Positions 1 to 9,120 of a DNA stretch of 64,000 bases are shown here, piece after piece. The notes under the pieces were generated by a model. That model did not search any database and was not told the origin of the DNA. It saw nothing but the letters and a program-made list of their open reading frames with translations. Position 1 is the first letter of the stretch. Each line of letters starts with the position of its first letter. The DNA is from Peptostreptococcus anaerobius VPI 4330 = DSM 2949 (GTDB lineage: Bacteria; Bacillota; Clostridia; Peptostreptococcales; Peptostreptococcaceae), in NCBI RefSeq assembly GCF_000381525.1, contig NZ_KB906610.1, positions 1 through 64,000 on the forward strand, read 5' to 3'. The translations under genes and the position numbers were made by a program.

Positions 1-113
1 GCAATAGAAGATATTGAGCAACCTAATTTGATCATGGCATAAATTTCTCCTCTTTCATACTCACTTAGGTGTTTAAAGTTTCTCTTTTTTGTGTTAAAAT
101 TAAGTCGATTCAT
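1..113 (-). CDS. IS30-family transposase, N-terminal fragment (runs off window)
   Basis: The minus strand reads from an ATG at 113 to the window edge with no stop. A good ribosome site (GGAGGT) lies just upstream, at about 117-122. The 37 visible residues contain HLSEYERGEIYAMIKLG, the Lys/Glu-rich start of the helix-turn-helix that opens IS30-family transposases. The family assignment rests on this motif only; the catalytic DDE core lies outside the window. I could not define the terminal inverted repeat with confidence, although a short inverted repeat (GATTC/GAATC, 162-176) lies upstream. Confidence 0.7.
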   Translation of the reverse strand, partial: MNRLNFNTKKRNFKHLSEYERGEIYAMIKLGCSISSI

Positions 114-248
114 TCTGGACCTCCTGTATGTATTTGTGTTGTGACTTATATTTTAACACAGGATTCGCAATGAATCATTTTTTATTTAGTTGTACAAATT
201 GATTATACAATCAACCAAAATATATTTTTACATAATATTTCAAAATAA

Positions 249-286
249 AAAAGCCAGGATGCTTTGAGTGAACATCTTGGCTTTTT
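249..286 (-). terminator. Rho-independent terminator, probably bidirectional
   Basis: AAGCCAGGATG and CATCTTGGCTT form a stem flanked by A and T runs on both strands. It lies just beyond the 3' end of the minus-strand GTPase gene and separates it from the IS30 element. Confidence 0.75.
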
Positions 287-320
287 GTTTTGTATAGGGG
301 TTTACAGGGAGGAGACTTAT

Positions 321-1361
321 TTATTTACAAAACAAGTCCTCTATTTTTTCTATATTAAGGTTTTTTCCTATTATTACTAGTATAGGTTTGTTTTTGTCAG
401 GTGATTTTGATATATTTATCTCACCAGGCACATAGTCAAATTCTAAGTTGTGGTCAAATGAGCTGACCTGACCTTTGGCTCTTATGATTTGACCTAGGCT
501 AGGGTCCTTGTCTAGGGTTTTTAGAAGATTTTCTAGTTTTTCCTCTGTCATGGCCTCAGTGACTTTTATTGATATATTTGAGAACTCATCAGAAGAGTGC
601 TTGTGTGTATGGTCATGACCACAAGAATCATGGTCGTGTGAATGAGAGCAAGTTCCATGGTGGTGGTCGTGGTCTTCATGGTTATGTCCACAACCGCATG
701 ATGAATCTGAGAATGCATCTAGGATATGTCCATGGCATCCAGAAGTCTTGTGGTCCTTAGGTCCATCTAGTTTTGACTCAAGTAGGTCTAGGCTAGAGAA
801 CTCATTCCATTCTTTATCTATTATATGTACGTGGTGGTTCAATTCCTTTATACTGTCCTTGATAGCAGACAGGTCTATTCCCATTTTATCCTTCATATTG
901 AGCCTAGAGAATAGGATTGTATTTGAATGTTCTATTTGGTCAGAGTAGAACTCGCCAAAGTTGTTAAGGTACATAAAGTACTTGGTTATATCCAGTATAG
1001 TTATCATCTTGTTTATTTCAAATAGGTCTGGATATGACATACATATTGAGCTTATATCAGATAGTTTGCCTATGCCAGATGGTTCTATTATTATTCTTTC
1101 CGGCTGGAACTTGTCCTTTATTTCCCTGATTGATTTATCGAAATCTCCTGATACAGAGCAACAGATGCAACCGGCAGTTATTTCCTTGACGTTTACTCCG
1201 TGTCTTCTCAAAAGGTTACCATCTATATTTACTTCCCCAAATTCGTTTTCTATTATTACTGTGTTGGAGAAATCACTGGCTTCTTCTATGATTTTTTTTA
1301 TAAATGTTGTCTTGCCACAACCTAAAAAACCAGATATGATATCTATTTTTGTCTTATCCAT
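321..1361 (-). CDS. CobW/COG0523-family GTPase with His-rich metal-binding region
   Basis: This 346-residue protein is a G3E-family P-loop GTPase of the kind used as a metal chaperone or insertase. The P-loop GFLGCGKTT is at residues 11-19. The family-defining CxCC metal motif (GCICC, Cys65-67-68) follows, and EPSG sits at 93-96. Residues about 205-256 are a Cys/His-rich linker with many HDH and HSH steps, suited to Zn2+, Ni2+ or Co2+ binding. The C-terminal CobW domain follows. It is divergent from a second GTPase-like/permease gene at 1516, so the two loci probably share a metal-related job. The metal is not decided by sequence; Zn2+ is the usual guess for YciC-type members. Confidence 0.85.
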   Translation of the reverse strand: MDKTKIDIISGFLGCGKTTFIKKIIEEASDFSNTVIIENEFGEVNIDGNLLRRHGVNVKEITAGCICCSVSGDFDKSIREIKDKFQPERIIIEPSGIGKLSDISSICMSYPDLFEINKMITILDITKYFMYLNNFGEFYSDQIEHSNTILFSRLNMKDKMGIDLSAIKDSIKELNHHVHIIDKEWNEFSSLDLLESKLDGPKDHKTSGCHGHILDAFSDSSCGCGHNHEDHDHHHGTCSHSHDHDSCGHDHTHKHSSDEFSNISIKVTEAMTEEKLENLLKTLDKDPSLGQIIRAKGQVSSFDHNLEFDYVPGEINISKSPDKNKPILVIIGKNLNIEKIEDLFCK

Positions 1362-1382
1362 TATGACCTCCTAATATCCAAT

Positions 1383-1395
1383 GATAATACTTATC
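1383..1395. promoter_or_regulatory. Possible metalloregulator operator (GATAATACTTATC)
   Basis: A 13-bp palindrome with GATAA/TTATC arms lies 22 bp upstream of the CobW gene start, within the 154-bp divergent intergenic region. It resembles half of a Fur-superfamily box. This is a visual match only. Confidence 0.25.
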
Positions 1396-1515
1396 TATAA
1401 TTCTTGTCTATCATATAACTTAAAGCTTAATTTATAGTAAAGTTAATGAAAAGTTTAAAAAAATAGGGTATTATAGGTTGTAAGACTATGAAAAAAATTA
1501 GAAAAGGAGCTTGTA

Positions 1516-3165
1516 ATGGCAAAATGTATTGATCTTGTGGCTGGTTTTTTTGAGTCAGGCAAGACCACTTTTATAAAAAAGTTAATAAAAAATGAAGTCC
1601 TAGGATACTATGACAGGATACTAATAATAAATTGCGAATATGGTATGGAGTCTTATTCAGATTTTGAAGTTGAGGGTCTAGATATAAGGACTGTTGACAT
1701 ATTCAAAAAAGATGATTTTAACCAGGATAGGATAAACAAGGAGATAGGAGAATACAAGCCTGACTACATAGTTGTAGAATACAATGGTATGTGGGAAATT
1801 GCAGATATTCTAGAGATGAAGTTTGATGATGGATTCTATATCAAGAACCTAATCAGCCTTGTTGACTACAAGACCTTTGATTCTTATATATCCAATATGG
1901 AGTCTGTTATAGTGGACAAGATAGAAAACAGTGATATAGTTGTTATCAACCAACCTGTATATGAAGATGACTTAGACCAAAAGTTTCGTGTTATAAAGTC
2001 TATAAACAAGTCATGTGATGTATTTACTGACGATGAGCTCTTTGTTGAGGAAGAGGCAGATATCATAAATGATAAGATGACGAGATCAGACCTTGAGATA
2101 GTCAAATTTGCTATGATGTTCTTGGTATTTAATATGGTGATTATAGGTCTTAAGTATGTATTTCCAAACTTCTACAAGGAGTCATTTCAGAGGATAATGG
2201 GTATTTTTGTTAGTTTGTTAGTGCAGATTCTTCCATTTTTGTTGATTGGTGCCATAATATCTAGTCTGATACAGGTTTTTGTGCCTGCTGGTAAATTCAA
2301 TAGGATATTTGCCAAGACTAGTCCAAAATCTATGTTGGCGGCCTTGTTTGCAGGTGTATTTTTCCCTGTTTGTGACTGTGCAATGGTTCCTATTGCGACA
2401 TCAATTGTAAAAAAGGGATATTCAGTTCCAGTTGCCATAACATTTTTGTTGGCTTCACCGGCAGTAAATCCAGTAGTCATAATGTCTACAGTATACGCCT
2501 TTCCTAACCAACCTATGATGGTGGTCTACAGGGTGGTATTTGGCCTATTGATAGCCTTATTTGCTGGACTTTCCCTTATGGTTTTGGAGACTTTATACAA
2601 GAGAAAATCTAGACAATCTAATATTGAAGGCCATTTTATAAATACTGAGGGTGATTTGTCTTACGGATGGGGTAATAAGATTATAAAGGATTATATAAAT
2701 AAGTACTCTATCAGTCAGGCGTCTTTGGCAAGGCTGAATTTAAAGGGAAGGATGAGATACCTAGAGGCCATATCTATCCATACCAAGAATGAGTTGTTTA
2801 AGATGGGATTTTATTTGGTTATAGGGGCCTTTATATCTTCAGTATTACAGGTAATGGTTCCAAAGGGGTTATTCCTTCAGGTAAATAAGGTCAATTCCAT
2901 ATCTGTATTGGTTATGATTGTAGCTGCATTCTTTATATCTATATGCTCTACTTCAAATGCCTTTATAGCTAGGTCATTTTACAATATTATGCCCTTAAAT
3001 TCTCTGCTTGCCTTTATGGTAATGGGACCTATGTTGGACGTAACCAACTTGTCCGTAATGTTGGGTACTTTTAAGAAGGGATTTGTATTCAAGTTGATAG
3101 CAGTCCTTGTATATATTTCATTTGTGGTATTTTCACTGATGGGAGGTGGCTTAAAACTTGTATAA
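1516..3165 (+). CDS. GTPase-like domain fused to YcgR/UPF0718-type permease
   Basis: This 549-residue protein has two parts. Residues 1 to about 185 look like a CobW/G3E GTPase domain: the P-loop GFFESGKT is at 10-17 and VVEYNG, at the place of the usual EPSG, is at 86-91. The CxCC metal motif is absent; LDIRTVDIFKK occupies its place. From about 197 onward there are roughly 8-10 hydrophobic segments typical of UPF0718/YcgR permeases. The paired signature PVCDCAMVP (Cys286, Cys288) is in the first half and SICSTSNAF near residue 475 in the second. The next gene starts before this one ends, at TTG 3158, and encodes the usual YcgQ partner, so the two probably form one membrane complex. The substrate is unknown; metal or thiol-reactive cargo is inferred from family context. 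Confidence 0.8.
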   Translation: MAKCIDLVAGFFESGKTTFIKKLIKNEVLGYYDRILIINCEYGMESYSDFEVEGLDIRTVDIFKKDDFNQDRINKEIGEYKPDYIVVEYNGMWEIADILEMKFDDGFYIKNLISLVDYKTFDSYISNMESVIVDKIENSDIVVINQPVYEDDLDQKFRVIKSINKSCDVFTDDELFVEEEADIINDKMTRSDLEIVKFAMMFLVFNMVIIGLKYVFPNFYKESFQRIMGIFVSLLVQILPFLLIGAIISSLIQVFVPAGKFNRIFAKTSPKSMLAALFAGVFFPVCDCAMVPIATSIVKKGYSVPVAITFLLASPAVNPVVIMSTVYAFPNQPMMVVYRVVFGLLIALFAGLSLMVLETLYKRKSRQSNIEGHFINTEGDLSYGWGNKIIKDYINKYSISQASLARLNLKGRMRYLEAISIHTKNELFKMGFYLVIGAFISSVLQVMVPKGLFLQVNKVNSISVLVMIVAAFFISICSTSNAFIARSFYNIMPLNSLLAFMVMGPMLDVTNLSVMLGTFKKGFVFKLIAVLVYISFVVFSLMGGGLKLV

Positions 3166-3904
3166 TAAGATAAATTATGAAGTATTAGTACAGATTTTGA
3201 TAGAGGTATTTATGGCTCTTATCATAGGTATAAGTTTGGCAACTGGCAGGATAAATGACCTAGTCCATCCAAAGTTCAACCTTATATTGGGAATTACAGC
3301 GCTTGTCTTAGTATTGATAGCTGTATTTTCTATACCTAGCCTATTTAGGCCAAGGCATATGAACCAGTTAGCCAAGTATTTTGTCCTTATGATACCTCTT
3401 ATGGTGACTTTTTATATAAATAATGATGCCTTTGTTGTTAGATCTCAGGGGACTAGCCTTGTCAGCAACCAGCCAAAACCAGACTATGATATAAAGACTT
3501 TTGAAAAAACAGTCTATAAAAAGGAGCCTGGAAAGGATTATATAGAGATAGATGACTCAAAGTACCTAAAGTGGTACTATGACTCTAGTCTTATGTGGGA
3601 TAATTATAAGGATGTTAAATTTAAAATATTGGTAAGGGTATTCAAGGATCCTAGCCAAAAGGGAAAATTCGTCGTCCTAGGCAGGATGGGTATGGTATGT
3701 TGTATGGCAGATATGCAGCCATGTGGCTTTATTTATACTGGCAAGGGCTATGAAAAACTAAAGGACAACGAGTGGTATTGGGTAACTGGAAAGATAAGTT
3801 CAAAGAAGACTTTTACCTATAATTATGAGGAGTTGGCCCAGATAAGCGATGTTGATTTTGAGCCTACAAGACAGCCTACAGACCAGTATGTATATATCCA
3901 GTAA
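3158..3904 (+). CDS. TIGR03943/YcgQ-family membrane protein
   Basis: This 248-residue protein starts at TTG 3158, eight nucleotides after a strong GGGAGGTGG site, and overlaps the permease gene by 8 bp. It has about three N-terminal membrane segments (roughly residues 8-28, 40-58, 72-88). A soluble C-terminal domain carries the family hallmark VCCMADMQPCGF near residue 185, which is Cys-rich and plausibly binds metal. YcgQ and YcgR homologues are regularly encoded as a pair, which matches the order here. The function of the pair is not established; a link to metal homeostasis is inferred from the neighbouring CobW gene. Confidence 0.8.
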   Translation: MYNKINYEVLVQILIEVFMALIIGISLATGRINDLVHPKFNLILGITALVLVLIAVFSIPSLFRPRHMNQLAKYFVLMIPLMVTFYINNDAFVVRSQGTSLVSNQPKPDYDIKTFEKTVYKKEPGKDYIEIDDSKYLKWYYDSSLMWDNYKDVKFKILVRVFKDPSQKGKFVVLGRMGMVCCMADMQPCGFIYTGKGYEKLKDNEWYWVTGKISSKKTFTYNYEELAQISDVDFEPTRQPTDQYVYIQ

Positions 3905-4092
3905 AGTTGAATATATTGGGATTTCGTGGTAAGATGTAGTAGTACAAGTGTATGCATTTTTGATGAAGCTAAGTATGATTTGGCTAGGAATTCGACCTTG
4001 TTTTAAGAGGTTTAAACTAAGGAAGTTTGTCTAGAGCTTGTGGCGTATGAGAAAGATTGCATATGTGTACAGAGTGAAAGGATATTTAATAA

Positions 4093-6558
4093 ATGGTTTA
4101 TAATAGAAATAAGAAATTAAGAAAAGACAATAAGTTTAAGAAGGCTGTACTTTGTTTTTTGACAGGTATAATGCTAGCAGGACCAATAGGACACTCTGGA
4201 GTTAGAGCCTATGATGGTCCAGAAACAAGCAGTCTTAATGATGTAGATATCATATATGGTAGCGATGATAATGGTGGAGACAATGTAAATGGGGAGAGTG
4301 TGAATATACCAAAGCCAGTTAAGACCCAAGATGGCCATACCATGGATATTACTACATTTGATTTTAGGGGTACTAGACTGAGGTCTTTTGTAAAGCAGAG
4401 CGGTTTTGGAACATATACTTCTGCATCTAGCAAGTATGATCCAAGGTCACTAGGTTACATGACCCCTGTAAGAGACCAGCAGAGTCTAGGTATATGCTGG
4501 ACCTTTGCCGGAAATGCGACCCTTGAGTCATATCTTAAAAAATCAGGCCTAGGTGACTATGACCTTTCTGAAGAACATATGAGATGGTGGGGCAAGGGTG
4601 GACTATACAATTGGAATATAGGCGATACGGAAGGTTCTACAAATGAGACTTCTGTTGGATACTTTACATCTTGGATGGGACCTAAGCTAGAGGCTGATAT
4701 TCCCTACAATGGTAGGATGACTACTGAACAAGGTGCAAAAAAGCCATATAACTATGATAGTGCCAAGATGCTTGACTACCGTGTAACCGATGTAGTAAAC
4801 GTAGCCACTGATGAGGTGTCTGTCAAGAATGCAATCTTAAAGTATGGTGCTGTTATGAGTGGTTACTATGATGATAAGAGGTATATGAGTCTAGATAAGA
4901 ATGCCTTTTACTGTGATGACAAGAAGGGTCAGACCCATGCTATAACTATTGTAGGTTGGGACAATGACTATCCGAGGGACAAGTTTACAGGACTTGCAAG
5001 GCCAAATTCAAATGGGGCTTGGCTAGTAAAGAACAGCTGGGGCAACTACAATAGTGAAGGTGGCTATATGTGGATCTCTTATGAAGATAAGAATATATTG
5101 TCATATTCAGACAACTACGCAATATCCAATGTAAAAAAGGACCAGGGTCAGAAGATATACCAGCATGAGTATTCTATGTCCTCAAATCTTAGGGATGACA
5201 AGGCCCTAACAGTAGCAAATGCCTTTAATTTTGAGGCAGGCGAGGTCCTACAGGGGGTTATGTTTGCAACAGACTCTCAGGGGGCAAACTATGAAATATA
5301 CTATATACCATATGTATCTAATAGTTATGACTACAGTAAAAAATTACTACTCAAGTCAGGTAGGGTAGACCACTCAGGCTATACAACAGTAGATATCAAC
5401 AACCATAGATTGAATGGCAAGGGTGCTATAGGTATTAGGATAGACAATACACAGGCTGGTCAAAAGTCTACAATAAACATAGAAAAAGACGTAGTCGGAT
5501 ACAAGATGTATAAGTCAAGTTCCAACCCAGGTGAGTCATTTGTGCTTATAAATGATTCCCTAGTAGATATGAAGAAAATAGGGGGGCTTGAATCAACTAA
5601 TCCAGTAATAAAGGCCATAACATCCAAAAATAAGGTGAGTGGAGAAAATATAATAGCTGGAAGCAATAGGTACAAGACAGCAGTTGAGATATCAAAAAAA
5701 GGCTGGACCAATTCGGAAAATGTAGTACTTGTAAATAGCAAGTCTATGCCAGATGCCCTTACAGCTACATCTCTTGCAAGTTTAAAGTCTGCACCTATAC
5801 TGATAACAGACAAGGACAAGTTAAATCCGGATATAGAAAATGAAATCAATAGATTGGCTGCCAAAAACATCATAGTAGTAGGTGGAGACTCTTCTGTATC
5901 TATGAAAATAAGTGAATACCTTTCAAAAAGAGGCATGAAGGTTGAGAGAATAGCAGGTAGAAATAGGTATGAAACCAGTGAAAATATAGCAAAAGAAGTC
6001 GCTAGGTTATCAAAATCTAAAGACACAAGTGTCAATTCAGTAGCCCTAGTAAATGGAAGAAGGGGATTAGCCGATGCAATCAGCTTTTCACCAATATCAG
6101 GAGAGAAAAATATACCTATTATATTGGTAGGCAATAATATGAAGGCTAATATACCTACTGAAATAGGCCAGATTGAAAAGACCTATATAATAGGGGGAAG
6201 TGGATCTTTAAGTGAAGGACTAGAAAAGTCTAGTAAGAATCCATTGAGACTTAGCGGTAACAATAGAAATAATACAAATGCAAGTATAATAGACTATTTC
6301 TACAAGAATAGGAATTCAGAATTTGCCTTTGTTGCCAAAGATGGCATACCGAGAGAGGATTCTTTAATAGATGGTTTGGCAGTTGGAGCCTATGCTGCAA
6401 AGACAAAATCTCCAATCGTACTAGCACATTCTAAGCTTAAAAAGCAGCAAAGAGATGCCATATCAGCTATGAAGATAGGAAAAGTATACCAGGTTGGTAT
6501 AGGAAATAATGAAGTAGCAAGCCTAGAGTTAATAAATATGATTTTAGATACAAAGTAA
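4093..6558 (+). CDS. Secreted papain-like cysteine peptidase with CWB2 cell-wall anchor
   Basis: The 821-residue precursor begins with a basic stretch and a hydrophobic signal segment (about residues 17-38). The C1A peptidase domain has an oxyanion Gln and catalytic Cys in RDQQSLGICWTF (Cys135), catalytic His in THAITIVGWD (His282) and Asn in VKNSWG (Asn314), so the active site looks complete. A beta-rich region at about 350-460 matches the position of the lectin-like domain of C. difficile Cwp84. From about 515 to the end come three CWB2 repeats (IIAGSNRYKTA, RIAGRNRYETS, LRLSGNNRNNT), which attach proteins to the S-layer or wall polymer. By analogy it could mature surface proteins or degrade host protein. 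It starts at an ATG with an AAAGGA site. It is probably monocistronic; cysS begins only 19 bp later, so read-through is possible. Confidence 0.9.
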   Translation: MVYNRNKKLRKDNKFKKAVLCFLTGIMLAGPIGHSGVRAYDGPETSSLNDVDIIYGSDDNGGDNVNGESVNIPKPVKTQDGHTMDITTFDFRGTRLRSFVKQSGFGTYTSASSKYDPRSLGYMTPVRDQQSLGICWTFAGNATLESYLKKSGLGDYDLSEEHMRWWGKGGLYNWNIGDTEGSTNETSVGYFTSWMGPKLEADIPYNGRMTTEQGAKKPYNYDSAKMLDYRVTDVVNVATDEVSVKNAILKYGAVMSGYYDDKRYMSLDKNAFYCDDKKGQTHAITIVGWDNDYPRDKFTGLARPNSNGAWLVKNSWGNYNSEGGYMWISYEDKNILSYSDNYAISNVKKDQGQKIYQHEYSMSSNLRDDKALTVANAFNFEAGEVLQGVMFATDSQGANYEIYYIPYVSNSYDYSKKLLLKSGRVDHSGYTTVDINNHRLNGKGAIGIRIDNTQAGQKSTINIEKDVVGYKMYKSSSNPGESFVLINDSLVDMKKIGGLESTNPVIKAITSKNKVSGENIIAGSNRYKTAVEISKKGWTNSENVVLVNSKSMPDALTATSLASLKSAPILITDKDKLNPDIENEINRLAAKNIIVVGGDSSVSMKISEYLSKRGMKVERIAGRNRYETSENIAKEVARLSKSKDTSVNSVALVNGRRGLADAISFSPISGEKNIPIILVGNNMKANIPTEIGQIEKTYIIGGSGSLSEGLEKSSKNPLRLSGNNRNNTNASIIDYFYKNRNSEFAFVAKDGIPREDSLIDGLAVGAYAAKTKSPIVLAHSKLKKQQRDAISAMKIGKVYQVGIGNNEVASLELINMILDTK

Positions 6559-6577
6559 ATAATTTGGAGGTGCTCTA

Positions 6578-7981
6578 ATGAAAGTATATAATACTATGAC
6601 AAGAAAAAAAGAGGAATTTATACCTCTTGAAGAGGGAAAGGTAAAGATGTATGTGTGCGGACCTACAGTTTATAACTTTATACATCTTGGAAACGCAAGA
6701 CCTTTCACTGTTTTTGATACACTAAGAAGATATTTTGAGTACAGGGGTTATGAAGTAACATATGTTCAGAACTTTACTGATGTAGATGACAAGATCATCA
6801 AGAGAAGTCATGAAGAAGGCATATCTCCTGAAGAAGTGGCTGAAAAGTACATCAAGGAGTACTTTATAGACTGTGATGGCCTAGGCATAAAGAGGGCTAC
6901 AGTTCATCCTCAGGTAACAGACAATATAAAGGAAATTATAAGCTTTATTCAAGACCTAGTAGACAAGGGATATGCATACGAGTCTAATGGAGATGTCCTA
7001 TTTAGGACTAGGGAGTTCAAGGAATACGGCAAGCTATCCCACCAGAATATAGAAGAACTTGAGTTAGGTGCTAGAATAGACGTAGACGACAAGAAGGAAG
7101 ATCCACTAGATTTCGTATTATGGAAGGCTAAAAAAGACGGAGAACCAGGTTGGAAATCTCCTTGGGGTGAAGGTAGACCAGGCTGGCATATAGAGTGTTC
7201 AGTAATGTCTAGTAGGTACCTTGGCAACACAATAGATATCCATGCTGGTGGTCAGGACTTACAGTTCCCTCACCACGAAAATGAAATAGCCCAGAGTGAA
7301 TGTAGAAATGGACATGTATTTGCCAACTATTGGATGCACAATGGTTATATAAATGTAGATGGAGAAAAGATGTCTAAGTCCCTAGGAAACTTCTTTACAG
7401 TAAGGGAAATTGCTGAAAAGTATGACCTAGGACTAGTGAGATTCTTCCTATTATCTACTCATTATAGAAACCCAGTCAACTTCTCAGACACTATCCTAGA
7501 CCAGGCCAAGGCAGGTCTTGAAAGACTTACGAATGCTAGAGACAATGCAGAGTTTATGATGTCTAAGCTAGAGGATACAAAGATGAGTCCAGAAGAGACA
7601 GGTCTAGTTGATGAATTAAACTCATACAAGACCAAGTTTATAGAGGCTATGGATGACGACTTGAACACATCTGATGCAATTTCAGCTATATTTGAACTTG
7701 CCAAGTTTATGAATACAAATATCAAGGATACATCTTCTAAGGAATTTATAGGACTAAATATAGACCTATTTAATGAACTTACAGGAGTTCTTAATATAGC
7801 AAACAAGTCAGTAGAAGAAAATGACGACTTGGCAAGGACTGTAGAAGAAATGATAGCAAAAAGAGCAGAGGCTAAAAAGAACAAAGACTTTGCCTTAGCT
7901 GACAAGATCAGAGAAGAACTATTAGAAATGGGCATAGTAATAGAAGATACAAGACAGGGTGTAAAATGGAAGAGAAAATAA
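6578..7981 (+). CDS. cysS: Cysteinyl-tRNA synthetase
   Basis: This 467-residue class I synthetase charges tRNA-Cys. The HIGH-type motif HLGN is at residues 36-39, a Zn-ligand Cys27 sits in MYVCGPT, and KMSKSLGN is near residue 265. Length is normal for bacterial CysRS. It has a clear GGAGG site and an ATG start. The gene overlaps mrnC by 16 bp, beginning the compact cysS-mrnC-rlmB-yacP-sigH group that is conserved in Clostridia and Bacillus. Confidence 0.97.
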   Translation: MKVYNTMTRKKEEFIPLEEGKVKMYVCGPTVYNFIHLGNARPFTVFDTLRRYFEYRGYEVTYVQNFTDVDDKIIKRSHEEGISPEEVAEKYIKEYFIDCDGLGIKRATVHPQVTDNIKEIISFIQDLVDKGYAYESNGDVLFRTREFKEYGKLSHQNIEELELGARIDVDDKKEDPLDFVLWKAKKDGEPGWKSPWGEGRPGWHIECSVMSSRYLGNTIDIHAGGQDLQFPHHENEIAQSECRNGHVFANYWMHNGYINVDGEKMSKSLGNFFTVREIAEKYDLGLVRFFLLSTHYRNPVNFSDTILDQAKAGLERLTNARDNAEFMMSKLEDTKMSPEETGLVDELNSYKTKFIEAMDDDLNTSDAISAIFELAKFMNTNIKDTSSKEFIGLNIDLFNELTGVLNIANKSVEENDDLARTVEEMIAKRAEAKKNKDFALADKIREELLEMGIVIEDTRQGVKWKRK

Positions 7982-8373
7982 TAAAAGAGAGTGAGTTGGC
8001 GAGGATATCGCCACTCACTTTGGCATATTTAGGCGACACAGTATATGAATCGTATATAAGAGAGTACTTGATAAAGAGAAATATATTCTTAAAGATAAAT
8101 GACCTTCACAAGTCTGCAATAAAATATGTGAGTGCCCATGCCCAGTCAAAGGCTATAAAGGGTCTAGAAGATATTCTGACAGAGGAAGAGACGACAATAT
8201 TTAAAAGAGGAAGAAACCATAAGAAAAACACAGCTGCCAAAAATGCCAGCGTTATAGACTATAGGCATGCTACCGGATTCGAAGCAGTTATAGGATATGT
8301 GTATTTAAAAGGTGACATAGACAGACTAGACTATTTGGTAGAAGAGTCGATAGATATAATAGAAAACAGATAA
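7966..8373 (+). CDS. mrnC: Mini-ribonuclease 3
   Basis: This 135-residue protein has the RNase III catalytic fold without a dsRNA-binding domain. The acidic signature YLGDTVYES near residue 20 and the KGRNHKK-like basic patch (RGRNHKKNTAAK) near residue 82 are visible. The family matures 23S rRNA. The start ATG lies inside the end of cysS, which indicates translational coupling. Confidence 0.93.
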   Translation: MEEKIIKESELARISPLTLAYLGDTVYESYIREYLIKRNIFLKINDLHKSAIKYVSAHAQSKAIKGLEDILTEEETTIFKRGRNHKKNTAAKNASVIDYRHATGFEAVIGYVYLKGDIDRLDYLVEESIDIIENR

Positions 8374-8385
8374 GGCGGTGATATT

Positions 8386-9120
8386 TTGGCTCTAATAGAA
8401 GGAAGAAACCCCGTAATAGAGGCCCTAAAGAACAATAGGCCAATAGAAAAGATAATGGTCAATAAGGGATCTAAGGAGGGTTCAATAAAGAAGATAATAG
8501 GTATGGCAAAGGATAACAACATAATTATCCAACAGGTTGACAGACACAAGCTAGATGATATGTCAGAGAGCCATGCCCACCAAGGGGTAATAGCCCTTAC
8601 TAGCGATTATGTATATTATGAGTTGTCAGATATACTAAAGAAGGCTAGGGAAAAAGAAGAAGACCCATTTTTTATAATACTTGATGGTATTACAGACCCC
8701 CACAACTTAGGGTCTATCATCAGGACAGCAGATGCGGTTGGTGCTCATGGTATTATCATACCTAAGAGGAGGAGTGTACATATAACTCCTATAGTTGCCA
8801 AGGCATCAGCAGGAGCTGTTGAATATGTACCAGTATGTAAAGTAACAAATATAGTAAATACTATCAAACAACTAAAAGAGGAAGGTCTATGGATAGCTGC
8901 CGTAGATATGGGTGGAGATGCATTTTACCAGACCAACCTTACAGGACCACTTGCCTTAGTAGTTGGAAGTGAAGGAGAGGGAATATCTAGGCTGACAAAG
9001 GAGAACTGTGATTTTACTGTATCTATGCCTATGTCAGGTAATGTTACATCCCTAAATGCTTCAGTTGCAGGTGGTATACTATTATATGAGGTATATAGAC
9101 AGAGAAATGCAAAAAAATAA
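8386..9120 (+). CDS. rlmB: 23S rRNA 2'-O-methyltransferase, TrmH/RlmB family
   Basis: This 244-residue SPOUT methyltransferase starts at TTG 8386 after an AAGGCGGTG site. An N-terminal substrate-binding domain begins with IEGRNPVIEAL. The SPOUT core follows, with the motifs DGITDPHNLGSIIRTA (about residue 100), VVGSEGEGIS and a C-terminal MSGNVTSLNASVA, which build the knotted S-adenosylmethionine site. RlmB modifies 23S rRNA; other TrmH-like specificity cannot be excluded from sequence alone. Confidence 0.92.
   Translation: MALIEGRNPVIEALKNNRPIEKIMVNKGSKEGSIKKIIGMAKDNNIIIQQVDRHKLDDMSESHAHQGVIALTSDYVYYELSDILKKAREKEEDPFFIILDGITDPHNLGSIIRTADAVGAHGIIIPKRRSVHITPIVAKASAGAVEYVPVCKVTNIVNTIKQLKEEGLWIAAVDMGGDAFYQTNLTGPLALVVGSEGEGISRLTKENCDFTVSMPMSGNVTSLNASVAGGILLYEVYRQRNAKK

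Noticed and set aside
569-1374. Three plus-strand open frames opposite the CobW gene
   Set aside because: They are antisense shadows of a strongly supported GTPase gene and have no ribosome sites.
5460-6134. Minus-strand 224-codon frame opposite the CWB2 repeats
   Set aside because: Antisense to the CWB2 domain; composition is Ser/Leu/Thr-rich as expected for a shadow, with no start signal.
9056-9106. Upstream start for the YacP-like gene
   Set aside because: The additional residues only translate the end of rlmB in another frame, and the conserved domain begins just after ATG 9107.
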